Below are positions 53,091 to 64,000 of a stretch of 64,000 nucleotides of DNA, one piece after another. The translations under genes were made by a program, and so were the position numbers. Position 1 is the stretch's first letter, and each line of letters begins with the position of its first letter. The notes below the pieces were generated by a model, which made no database searches, was not told the DNA's origin, and worked only from the letters and a program-made list of their open reading frames with translations. Origin of the DNA: Anisakis pegreffii (taxonomy: Eukaryota; Nematoda; Chromadorea; Rhabditida; Anisakidae); the NCBI GenBank assembly GCA_035041965.1, contig JAPYMA010000618.1, positions 310,001-374,000 of the forward strand, given 5' to 3'.

Positions 53091-56000
53091 TCAGTAGTTG
53101 TGAGGATATGCCGGATACGACTGAGGACCACCTCCAGCTTGCGATGGATAATTATAGCCCTGTCCTGACGGGACATAGCCTACACCCGGTTGTGCACTCG
53201 GATAACCTTGTTGTTGAACTGCTGATTGTTGAGGATATTCTGAGAAGACTGAAATACGAATCGTTTCATTCGATACCTGCTCACCTGCTCCCGATAAGAT
53301 TTTCAGATATATATCGTGTTGAAATACCAAAATTGATTAGGATGAAGGATTTGCTGAATGATTACGATGGAAATAGTGTCAAAAAATTTCATCAATTCAA
53401 TTTAAATAACCTGAAGGTGAGAGCTTTGAAGACATTAAAGAGAGATTTGAGTGGAGGAGCGATGAAAAGTTGAAAGAGATGAAAAAAACGCTGACCCGTG
53501 GTGGCATCAGTGGCATATTTGTTGCTTGTGTAAGTAACATTCCGGTTATCATCGTTATCATTGTACTTAGAGGTAGGTAAACAACAGTCAAAGGCTGAAC
53601 GGAAGAAGCGATATGCGAGACAACAACAACAACACATCAGCAATAGAATCGCCACAAGTACACTAAAACACTGAAATTGAATAACATCAACGAATTTCGA
53701 ATCGCTCTCAAATTTTTCTCGTCTGAGATCACAAAATTCCATCTTCAAGACGAAAACATTGAACTCAAAATTTGTGCATTACCGCTTCGTAAGGTGACAC
53801 GATATGTTATTATAGCAAGCTGAAACCTTCATCTGAACTATATGACACGATAGCTAAACTAGGGGGAAATCTCCTCAAATGGTAGAGTAGCACAACGGTC
53901 TTTGGATATATTCGGCTAGAAACTAACTACACTCTATACACCTGAAACTCTGGTCTATAAGCCACATATTGTATGAAAAAGCTATTGCATAGGTTCTCGA
54001 ATCCATCCGACTGTAAGAATCAGCGAGAGAATGAACCTTCTCATTCAATTTGTTTGGAAACTGAAGTGAATCGAAAGGATTCACTTACTGTGAAGCTATA
54101 ATATCATCGCAATCGAGCTAATAAATTTCAGCGATGATAAGTCACGAAAGAATAATCACTCAAGATAAATTGAAATAGAACACACCCGAATGCGATACCA
54201 GCATATGAAGTTCCCGATGATTGTCCTGCCGAGTTGGTGTTACCACCTGTAGAAACCTGAGGAGGTGCTGCACAACAATCAGTACCACAACAAACCTCTG
54301 TACCACTTTTGCAACTCCACACAATTGTTTTTGGTTTCGAACCATCTTGGTATTGAATCTAAACATTCGATAAAAACATTGATGAGACAAGAAGAGTCTA
54401 AATGACGGGAAAAAACAACACTGAAAGAATCCTTAGTTCAAATATTAGCTTTTAAATACAAAGATTAACAATTGAAGAAACTCAATAAGGTTGATTACTG
54501 AAGGTAATTCAAACCGTGATAGTTCAGCATCTAACATATCGTAACGAAATGGAGCTTAGAGAATTTGAAAACAGACTATCAGATGTGTTGAGAAATAAGT
54601 GATTGAGGCTCATAAATGGATCATTCATTATAAAGGCATCCTTCAATGTGAGCTTTTTTTTAAAGGAATAACGAAACAGTTAATGCAGACCTCCATACAT
54701 AATGATCAAATTCAATAAAATCGCAGTGGATTATCCCTCAACCAAATACGAAAAATCCAATTTCTTATTACACGTATTCTTATATGAAGATAATGGAAGA
54801 TACAACGGTAGGATAATTTTCATGCGTATATTCACGGAACGAACATTTGATAGCAATTGATCTGGTGATGGCGTTGTTGGTGTTGGGCTTTGTGTGGTAG
54901 CCGTTTCATTGTCCACTCCTTCAGATACTGCTGCTGATGGTGCAGCGGTTGTTGTGGACGCCTGAACAATGTGAACTGTTGCTTAAGTTTTGTTGCTTCT
55001 CGGAGTTGATGAACACCGAAAAGTTGATGAATTTTTCTTTTGTTTTGCGAGAATATGCGGAAACTGAACACTGAGCAAGTACATAAATGACAAACTTGAG
55101 CAGTTTGCTTGATCAATTGGTCGAGAGGCATCGAGCACATAAACTGTCCACTGGTCTGCTGATAGTTCTTCTCATCGAAGTAATACGGGCGATCGTTGAT
55201 GTGGAACGGATGTGAGGCCGAATGGATGATTGCCTTACAATTTGGAGAAAGCATATTTCGAGGTCAGATATTAGATGAGGTTAATTTGCATTCACATATT
55301 GGTGGAAAATGAATGAAGAAGCACTGGTAACATTTCAATCAAGAATCATAGAGCGATCAAAATTTTGAAATATTCTCAAAATGTGTGACGATTCGAGCGG
55401 ATTTGTGATATTTCCACATACATGAGTATGCATCTTCATGAAGGAATGCAAAGGAACATCCTAGAATCCAGAATATTGCTGGAAATTCTTGAATTATTAA
55501 CCTTGCCGAGCTCATAGGTGACAACGCCGCCAAGTGCACCCAATGCACCGGCCGCTAATGCCGTCTTGAATTGACTTCCTCGTGAGAGTGAACCAGGACC
55601 CGTTCCTGTGTTAAACCTTCAAAACAATACGTTTTTCAACTACCGCGTTAACCAGATTCCTCTTCAAAATTTTGAAACTGATCTCAATATGACTTATTCG
55701 GCTTGATTTTCGCCAAAATGTATTGTTGACTTCATCATAATCATCATAAATCGATGCTACCTCTTGCTAGCTGAGAAATTATAAGTAATCCAGCTGGTCG
55801 CATAGTTTTTGAAGCCAAAAACTGCATATTCAATTTGTGAAGCCAAAATGGAGCTCATGATAAAATTCCATCAATACATCCATTTAAATGCATGAGTGCA
55901 TTGATGACTATTAAGTACAAACTGAAAAATGCAGCAACAAAAAAGAAATCGCCTTTGAAAGTTGAACGATAAAGGCTGAGCAAAAAATGAGCTCGATTTA

Positions 56001-57047
56001 ATCACGAATCGTGACAGTGACGATAATGAGGCGATATTTAATCATCGTAAAGTGAACTTAATATCCCTTTCAAATAAACATCTAGCAGATAGCAACATAA
56101 AAAGAAATGTCTTCGATAATCCAGGCAGTGCAGTTGACGACAGGACGATAAGAAATGCTGTCCATTCAATTTAGTGCAAAACTATCTAACGTACTGATCA
56201 ATTCTTGGACGAAATTGAAATTTATTGACTACACTTATAAAAATATTCCACTCATTCAGCACACAAACTATCTAATTGCAACGAGTGATACCTCATTTCA
56301 AATGATACTCCTCAAAATTGTCGTTTTAATATGAACGATCAAATCGCCTTGCTTATATTACTCTTAAAACTGAAAACATCCATGAAAAACTCGTTTATGA
56401 GGCAACGTTATCGCTCTCCTATGAAATGAAAGTTTCATAAAAAGAAACGGCAGTTTCATGACACAACTGAGTCAAACTTATTGGACAATCATCCATTTTG
56501 ATTAGTGCTCAAAGCACCAAAACAAAAATAACAATCAAATGAGAACAACGATCTACCCGCCAGGATGGCCATATCCTTGGTGGCCAGGATGAACACCACC
56601 ACCCATTGGTTGATTCGGGTGATATCCTCCGCCGGGTTGGCCAGGACGAGAGCCAGCCGGTTGATTCGGATGAACCGCATGAACAGGCACCTAAAATTTT
56701 GTGAACATTGTTGAAAACTGCTATTTCATTTTTGCAAAATCTAAAACTCTTCAGCAGGAAAGCATTGCGACGTAAATTTCTTTTGAGAGATTCGAATTGA
56801 CAGAACAAATGATAAGGTTCACCCGAAAAAGATATAGCACAACTAAAGAATCGACCTGATGAGGGGGTATATGGCCGCTTGATGACGGTATTGATGGCCT
56901 ATTGGCAGGTGGTCGTCCTGCAACAACACTGGTACGCGCTGAACTCGAGCCTCGTGGAGGACTGCCGATTTTTACTCGTCGACTCTCGACTACAGTAGAT
57001 AGGAAGAGTAACGCTGAGAGGAACACGGCTTTAGACATCCTGTGCAT
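53091..57047 (-). CDS. CX-module type I membrane protein with Gly/His-rich N-terminus
   Basis: Complete eight-exon gene, about 397 aa; every junction keeps phase. Exons: 57047-56856, 56690-56557, 55616-55502, 55233-55096, 54961-54845, 54358-54186, 53662-53496, 53248-53091. Order in the protein: signal peptide (VFLSALLFLSTVVES), basic Ser/Pro-rich region, Gly/His/Pro repeats (VHPNQPAG, YHPNQPMG, VHPGHQG), an Ala/Gly hydrophobic stretch (TALAAGALGALGGVVTYELG), then IIHS..HPFHINDRPYYFDE. The CX module follows (FMCSM, a mucin-like Thr/Pro insert of one exon, IVWSCKSGTEVCCGTDCC). After it come one transmembrane helix (VLVAILLLM) with five cysteines at the membrane face, and a Tyr/Gln/Pro-rich tail (GYPSAQP, QGYNYPSQ). 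The CX module is a nematode domain of unknown function. The mucin exon splits the CX module. The second ATG at 57038 is an alternative start. A TTTCAG lies 16 bases upstream of the ATG. Confidence 0.85.
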
Positions 57048-57063
57048 CGTTGAAGAACTGCAA

Positions 57064-57069
57064 CTGAAA
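57064..57069 (-). promoter_or_regulatory. TTTCAG acceptor 16 nt upstream of the CX gene ATG
   Basis: A consensus nematode 3' splice site with no AG between it and the start fits spliced-leader addition or the end of a 5'-UTR intron. Confidence 0.45.
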
Positions 57070-59890
57070 CATTTACCGATAAGATGCATTCAGTTAAAGA
57101 TATGCGCTTCTGTTATATTATACGCGCGATGCACATTCCAGTAATGATACGATGTGTTAGCAGTGTGATTGATGGATGTTGCTGTGAAAGAGCTCTTTGA
57201 CTTATTTCACCAGATCCCTTCTCATTATCTTTTGATGGAGTTGATGATAGCACATTAAATGCAACGACAGATTCTTTTCAGCTCTAATCTGTTCTGTTTT
57301 TTTAGTTCGACATCGATCGCAAACAATGAATCGAATCGCAAAAGTTGATTCATAATCGAAAATCGCCTGCTCACACAAATTTACACGCAAAAATTAATGT
57401 ATTTGCATAAAAAACAATGAATTTCAGCGAAACGCTCAAAAATTCATTGTGGTATCATCATATCACTGCTCTTCAATTGATGAAACTGTGCTTCTTGGAT
57501 TGATATTCGAGTGAACAACGGGCGGAAGGAACTTCATTGACGAGGGCGATGGAAAACAACGAAAACGCGAGGCTGGTGAAAAAAAATTTTCAGACGAAAA
57601 ATTAAATGCAAAAATTTCCGAAGAACGATTCACGTTTCTAAACTGACGGTCATCTCCGAAGAGATGGTGACGATATCGATGAGAGGTAAATTTTAAAGGT
57701 TCTAGAGTAATTAACGAATGAATAAAATTAACGATTCATTCTGTTGAATGAACAACTGTCAATTCAATAAAACTGACAATAATTGACGATAAATTTCATG
57801 CCATTTCGGATACCACAAACGTTTTGTGATAGATGAATGAGAAATTTGTTCGAAAACAAAAAAGTCTTTGCGAGTGCAAACGATAAAAATGAACAGGCGA
57901 AGGTCATCAAAACATGATGACTATGACTAATGATAGCAAATAAGAGATTCGAGAGGAATTGACCCAGTCTGCGTCACATCGTTGCTTTCGTTTGAATGTG
58001 TGTCAACCCTCACCCAAATACCTCATACGTCACTCTTCTCATATCCATCCATATATCATTCGTTTTTGAGCAATCCACTCACCGTCATAACTCATTTTCA
58101 ACGAATCAAATGAATGAATAAATGCAAAATGACGTTCAAAAATATGTTCAATCGATGACAATGCAATTACGTTTCTGCATAACGCCTGTCACCACCGCCA
58201 GATTAACACTTCCTGTAATTTGCCTTATTTACAAGAAGTGAATGGAATAAGTTGGTGGTGAACGCGGCAATGATATACTTAAGAAACCCGATACGGCCTA
58301 CTAGTAATAACTTCACTACAAACAATAACTTCACTAGAACTAGTCATACAATACAATGAATTCCGAAACCATTCAACTGAACGTTTTCGATGAAGAATGA
58401 TCGATGGGAACCGATCGATTAAAAAACACTGATTATGAAATCAGCAATCTGCCAACACGCGAGTACTAATCAGTATTCTTGTATGCATATTTGCATAAGC
58501 AATGAGCGATGCATGATATCGTCGTCAGTCATGCATGCATAACAAACAAACGTAATGCACAAGAATACAGTAAAATAGTAAAAACATAAGAAGATAGAAC
58601 ACCAAAAATTGATTGTACAATTGAGAATTTTCACGTTAAGGTTGCTTGATAAAATAGATGTCGAATTTATGTCGTCGTAACGCACATAATATGGCACATG
58701 CAACATATTTATTCATTGTGCTGGAATGCCGAATCCATCAATTGGTTTGGTTGGTTCGTTGCAAGGCAACCAACGAAATGCATCATCAATTTAATCATAA
58801 AAATCTCTAATACAACGTACAACCAGCGAATAGTGTGGACGAAGAATCAATCCAGTCAGAACAGAACTAAACTGAGCAACGCACAGAACTAAATGTGTGC
58901 AGCGTGATCAAACGTTGTATTGCCTATTCATCGCAACATGCATACTAGATCTCATCTTTTTCTAAGAGACTCACGTCTTTGTTACTAACTAAATCAAGAA
59001 AATCCACATTCATCAAACACTTTCCCTCTCACATTCAACTGTTCTATAAATCCTAACGAGTTTAATGAATCTTATTCGCATTTCGTAGTTCATAACCGAA
59101 CGAGAAAGAGGATTATGATTGGATGCTGCAGTAACAAGAACAGAGAGGATGAAAATCTATCAAGTTAGAACGAGCTGATTCAATGAGAAACTATAAATGC
59201 GCTCGCTCGCTAGAAAATTTTCATGTGAAAATATGTCCGATTGCGTAATGTTGACTGAATCTACTCGCAAAATAATGAATCATAACGATGATGGAACGAA
59301 CCAATGGGAATATGGAAACCTCACGGGAATGAAGTCAACTTCTCATAGAAATCTGACAACAACTGATTCACATCAAACAGGTTGTTACACGCATCTGCCA
59401 ACTGTTTCATTGGGAATGTTAAAGTTGACAGCGGAAGTTGTGATGACAGCGTTTGAAATGAACCTGATAATGATGATTTATTACATTTAGTGAATCTTAA
59501 CTGGTTGTCTGATCATCGGATTGTTTTTGTGCGTTTTGCTGTGCGTATTTTTGACACTTTTTTTGGTGGCTGTTCAAAAGCAAAATGATGATGACCAAAT
59601 TAAACAACACCCAAACAGATCCAGTTCTGTGTTTATTCAATTATCCACTCACTTTATTTCATCATCGGCGTCAACGTATCGCTACAAAAACACATGATTG
59701 GTTTTCATGATTAAGTGAATGAATGAATGTTCAGTGCTGTGTTTCGTTTATCAATAAACAATTCGGATATTGTTGAATCGTTGGAGTGAAATTTAAAGGC
59801 GATTATCACAACACATAGTGCATTCACATCATATTGTGGTCGTTTCATGATGAGTTCCATATCAATCAGTCATCATTCGTTCAACAAATG
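57070..59890. other. Intergenic, no gene seen
   Basis: Upstream of the CX gene. AT-rich with many short ORFs, none with splice support or family resemblance. Confidence 0.5.
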
Positions 59891-60178
59891 TACCTGGATT
59901 ACCTGGATCGGCCAGGCTATCAAACGTTTATAACGTTGCTGGCCACAATGCTCGCGTTTCCGTGCACATTGTTTTAGCCTCAATTTGCGCCACCTCGCTG
60001 GCTAGGCGAGCAGGCCAACCGAACAAAACCGAGTAATTAATCAGTTGCCGTGAATACTTTGCATAAGTAAACGTAGTCAAATACCAATTCAATAAATAAT
60101 CATTACTCTAATAAAATAAATATTCCGCCGATCGCTCACTGCGATTGACGAAGCAACCACTCGATGTCCAAGTAATAA
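59891..60178 (+). repeat. Dispersed 288-bp repeat, copy 2
   Basis: Same orientation as the copy at 263-549; an estimated 10-15 percent of positions differ by eye. A long hairpin starts eight bases after its end. Confidence 0.7.
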
Positions 60179-60185
60179 CTAATAA

Positions 60186-60258
60186 GTTCTGAGATGTGCC
60201 TGTGTATAAAACGCACAACAAATGTATGTGCGTTATATACACAGGCACATCTCAGAAC
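60186..60258. repeat. 32-bp inverted repeat with 9-base loop
   Basis: Arms 60186-60217 and 60227-60258 pair over 32 bp with a single mismatch (arm begins GTTCTGAGATGTGCCTGTG). The fold is very stable for so AT-rich a region. Confidence 0.9.
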
Positions 60259-60512
60259 AGATGAATCCATCCAGTGAACCGTCATCAGATGTTCCGTATG
60301 GAAAATTTTAATTAATAGAACAGCTCTCTTTTACTTGTTGTGCACCGATCGGCTGATAAATGAAAATGGTTATTGTGTAGTGTAATTATTTGATATGAAC
60401 AGCACATATGTTCTCGATAGAAAATCAATCTCTGGTTTCCAAGTGAAGAATATTCATCCGTTTGTCCGAAAATCTTAAAAATGACCCTATCGGTTCCTGT
60501 ATTTCACGGAGT

Positions 60513-60863
60513 TTCATGCTCAGGTTATCAGCAAGCTCCGGTTTGAGCAGCTATATCATGATATTATGCGATATTCAGGTATGTTATGATTTGCTGATCA
60601 GAATATCTGATGAATTACTGATTGAAACTTCGAAAGTAATGGAATATCCGAGTACTGATCTGCGAATGGTTGAAGAAACATTTGATCCATTTCTGATCGT
60701 CAACAGTAGTTTGATAAGCCTTATTGAAAAAATGGAAAAGAATGAGAAATTGATTTCATGCCTTCTTGATGATGAGAACGAGAGAATGAGAAAAAACAGC
60801 AGGAGAATGCATGTGATGCATAAAAAGAATGAGTGCAACTATACTTCGTCTGAAAAAGAATGA
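60513..60863 (+). other. Long ORF of doubtful status
   Basis: Open frame to 60863, Ser/Leu/Glu/Lys-rich with a basic, Asn-rich end. A donor-like CAG|GTATGT occurs inside it near 60578. At this base composition one ORF of this length is expected by chance in 64 kb, and no family is recognised. Confidence 0.2.
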
Positions 60864-61062
60864 AAATTCACTTAGACCTCATCAATATGAAAACTTTCTG
60901 CGGTTTATGCCTAAATTTAAGCATGTTTATGTCACGGTTATATCTTTATATATTCTTGATGAACTGCATATTTCATATTGTCGATAAGTTTCAACGCAAT
61001 GTTGATTGTGATGGCTGTGCTCTGATAAATGAGTCAATAGGATTGAGGGGTTATGAGTCAAT

Positions 61063-61139
61063 AGGGTTACCCTCAGATGTTGTGACTTGTAGATACGCTG
61101 CTATGCATGCACAGGTCGTAACATCTGAAGGTAACCTCT
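61063..61139. repeat. Imperfect 28-bp inverted repeat
   Basis: The arm at 61063-61090 (GGTTACCCTCAGATGTT core) pairs with 61111-61139 with about five mismatches and a loop of some 20 bases. Just upstream GAGTCAATAGG is directly repeated (61031 and 61055). Confidence 0.7.
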
Positions 61140-61479
61140 CATTCATTTGAGCTCATCTTCATAATGCGCATTTCTTCGAACATTTATGATTACAGACATC
61201 AGCTGTGATAAAATTTCAAAATATTCTTACAAATCGTCTAGTGAGAATGCCTTAAACATTATTTGCATGTTACAAGTTTGAAACACAAAATGAGACAGCA
61301 CTAGGAAACAACGCAGATAGTTTATCATGAAACAATGAACAACCGGTGAATACGATCGAATAGTACACGAGAAGATGTATCAAACAAATACAAATTCTAT
61401 CAAAATGCAGTCAACTTAAGTTAATTCAAGTTCAATACGAAGTTTCAATAAGGCATTTACAAATTGAATATGCGAACGA

Positions 61480-63596
61480 TCACATTTTTGGCTGTAACGT
61501 ATGCCAACGTACAACCGGCCTTCTGGTTAGCATCATCTCACGCCAGTGTTGTTGTGATGCAACACTTATCGATGGATCGTTGACTTGCCATGAGCCCAAT
61601 CGAATCTCACCGATGAAATCATTTTTGCTCATCTTATCGTAATCCCATACACTCACCACAAGGCTAACCTTCTGTAAAATGACGCTACTTAGAACATTCA
61701 CACATGCGCTCTTGTCAACTATGAATCAAGAAATAAACAGATTCAAATTCGAAAAACGGCAATTTTTTGATGGACCAGAACTGGCGGAATGATGCTGAAG
61801 AGATAATGAAATGAACTGAAAATACTTCAGAGAGATAGCCTACTTGCATAAGATCAGGAGATACTTTGAACTGGAAACTTTCATTGTAATAAGGATTGAG
61901 TGTTTTATATTTCCTTGCTGTCTTCTTCTTCGACAACAGCTTCTTACCGTGATATAAGTAAATTTTCACGTAAGGATCTGAAACCAAGTAGCTGAAGCAC
62001 TATGTGAATCATATTAACGATGAAGAATGACAATCCCGAAGTGTTATGTCCGAATTTTTATCTCACCTGAGGAACCGCCGACGTCCATCTTCTTCAAATT
62101 CCTGGCTTCCATGATCGTTATTGTGATTGTGCCAGTTGCTGGACGATATCGTAACGAGAAACAAATGTCACCCAAACGTGATTCCTTCAAACATTCAATT
62201 CAGACTCTTCAAGTTATTTTCGTGACGTGAACTCTCTTCCCAGCAAAAATTCCCATTATTCATTTCGATATCTTCTATATCTTGTATTCTCGCATTCAAT
62301 ATCAAATTAGTTCGAAAATTTTTCGAACTGATAGCTTGGAAAAATTCAAGTACATCAAGGATTCATGACAACAAGTGCGATAGGAAAAGTGAATTCACAT
62401 CGGCCAAGAAACTGACCATTTCTGAATCCTCTTCAGGTGGGTCCAAATATCGCCATTCATCGATGTTCGCTCCGAAGTCGACCATATCGAGAGGGATCGA
62501 TAATTGTCCAATGCGATCGTCTTTGCTCAATCGATCAAAATCGAACACGATCAACTGCAACGTTTTCGTTTGCAACTCACCGTAGGCTATCTGAAAACTA
62601 TCATCACCGCATAAATAATGAATGTTTTTTTTGGGCAGTGCGAATTCGATCAGTGTGGTATAATGATGGATTATTGCGAATGGAATCGCTAACTTCAAAA
62701 AATCCAAACTCTGAATATAACAATAGAATTTTTGCATACACTGAAAGCGAATGTCTCATCGAATACAGGATTCAAATTGTTGCGTTTGATTTTTGTCTCG
62801 AATTTTTGCTTCCCTTCTGGCAGAATGATCAGTTTCACGTAAGGATCTGACATTCCGTTGCGATCCATTGCCGGCAAATCCTTGCCTTCAATGACGGTTA
62901 CGGCCAACTGAAATTGGCTTATCTTAAGAACTTCAATTTGAAATGCATCCTACACCATTGACCAACTCAACGTTCAAGTCACTCTAACGAGATGAGTGCT
63001 GCTGAAGGTGATCGCTGACGGATGAATGAACGCAACGAGCGATGCTGATTCGATGTCATAACAATGTGTGAAAGGGAATCTCTCTGGTAGGTTACGCAAC
63101 TTCAGATCCATAGCGCGGTCAGGTCAACTAAACCAAAATTTCAGTTTCGTTTGAATTTAGGGGTACCGAAATGCTGAAACGCTATTGAATTTAATGCAGG
63201 GCTCTTTTTTTTTTCAAATCAAATGTGACAATAGTGATCATATGTCGCCATGTCATGATCATTGCTCCTTCCTTGTTGCTACACTGGAACAACTCTATGT
63301 GGAAACGAACTTGGCTGCACATTCTCTCTAACACGAAAGCAAAGGCATATGAGTAGCCAGCCAGTCAAGTCATAGATACATTGCGCCTAAGGCTTCAATT
63401 CGAAATTATATAAATGGCTTAGGCTTTCAATGAATTGAAACTCTACTTTATTTGCAGCGAAATCGTAATCGAGTTTGTAATGTATTTTGCCATAACTATG
63501 GTCTTGTGACTCTTCGGATAGCGATGGTTGCACACTGAACGTTTGAGATGTGGTTGGAACTGGCTGATCGATAAAGACCGATTTTTCGGAGGATCG
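61480..63596 (-). CDS. snt: Synaptotagmin, tandem C2 domains (5' end outside window)
   Basis: Calcium sensor of regulated exocytosis. Six exons, all in phase, 311 residues visible: 63596-63447, 62907-62740, 62590-62417, 62184-62067, 61977-61844, 61671-61480. Exon 1 seen here ends [15 protein letters not shown], the first strand of C2A. C2A continues with [27 protein letters not shown] and [14 protein letters not shown]; the linker leads to [16 protein letters not shown]2B has [16 protein letters not shown], a polylysine strand [37 protein letters not shown] and the end [14 protein letters not shown]. The aspartates of both calcium-binding loop sets are present, and so is the WHTL signature. 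It is closest in pattern to the synaptotagmin-1/2 group. The lumenal N-terminus and transmembrane helix must lie past the right edge. Donors are mostly weak (GTAGAG, GTATGC, GTCAGT, GTAGGC). Confidence 0.93.
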
Positions 63597-64000
63597 CTGA
63601 AATTCAGCTCAATCATAATCATCTCTCGATGAATCAAAGTATTCGATTAGCTCAATGAATGAATATTTGCAGAGTTTAGTCGCAAAACAACTGCTTCATT
63701 ATAAATTTTTTGTAAACATTAATTGATGATCAATGTTGTGCACAACACAGAGGATTACTGCCGTGTAATCGTTGTGTCTAGTCAATAGCGTTGATATGCT
63801 GAATTTATAATATAATCTCTGATTCACCATATCATCCAATCCAAAAATCCAGAACAACGCATTCAAGCGATCATCATCAAACAACAATGCAATTTTTATC
63901 GTAGAACAACAAAATCGTCCGTAATTATTCCACATCGCTAAACTTTCTACGTCTCAAGCGTTTCCGATTTGACACTGCTCAAGCATGAGCTAATGGACTT
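63597..64000 (-). other. Intron of the synaptotagmin gene, continuing past the edge
   Basis: No further synaptotagmin exon was seen here. The acceptor for the exon at 63596 is GAATTTCAG. Confidence 0.5.

Noticed and set aside
62437..62850. 137-codon plus-strand ORF
   Set aside because: It is antisense to the synaptotagmin C2A exons; the minus strand carries clear C2 motifs.
62975..63112. 45-codon minus-strand ORF in the intron between the first two visible synaptotagmin exons
   Set aside because: It lacks C2 or linker resemblance, and the exons on either side already join in phase at the conserved C2A start.

Overview
The window is nuclear DNA of a nematode. It is AT-rich and the genes are split by spliceosomal introns, many ending in the nematode-type acceptor TTTCAG. 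It also holds families that are nematode-restricted or nematode-expanded: a serpentine receptor of the Srg/Srv group and a CX-module membrane protein. Gene density is low and introns are long (up to about 7 kb), so a parasite with an expanded genome is more likely than a compact Caenorhabditis-type genome; that last point is inference. No bacterial, viral or CRISPR feature was seen.

Layout from left to right. 1-7000: mostly non-coding, with one copy of a dispersed 288-bp repeat, a doubtful two-exon ORF, an A-rich tract, and three identical tRNA-Pro(UGG) genes on the minus strand inside a locally duplicated block. 7086-20405 (+): AMP-activated protein kinase gamma subunit with four CBS motifs; eight core exons plus a terminal exon, and two likely upstream exons. 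One of its introns carries a large fold-back. 21000-22600 (+): orphan exons. 23333-26229 (-): complete six-exon Srg-type chemoreceptor GPCR. 28331-34138 (-): about 15 exons encoding a protein with two extended Tudor domains, probably a germline small-RNA factor. 35340-37505: satellite array whose 400-bp unit is repeated 3.76 times. 37795-45423 (-): two-exon Ly6/uPAR-type GPI-anchored protein split by a 7.1-kb intron. 45800-52000: several orphan exons, mainly on the plus strand. 53091-57047 (-): complete eight-exon CX-module type I membrane protein with a prion-protein-like N-terminal layout. 59891-61139: second copy of the dispersed repeat and two inverted repeats. 61480-63596 (-): synaptotagmin with both C2 domains; its N-terminal, membrane-anchor end lies beyond the window.

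The genes do not form one pathway: energy sensing (AMPK), chemosensation (Srg), germline RNA biology (Tudor), cell-surface proteins (Ly6, CX) and vesicle release (synaptotagmin). Exon chains were built by hand from splice signals, reading phase and family conservation. For Srg, Ly6, CX, synaptotagmin and the AMPK core every junction keeps phase. The Tudor gene has two unresolved junctions. The most interesting items are the CX protein with its prion-like segment, the two-level satellite, the triplicated tRNA with a changed B box, the fold-back whose arms encode the same peptide, and a class of AAG|G splice acceptors and weak GTT/GTC donors shared by several genes.
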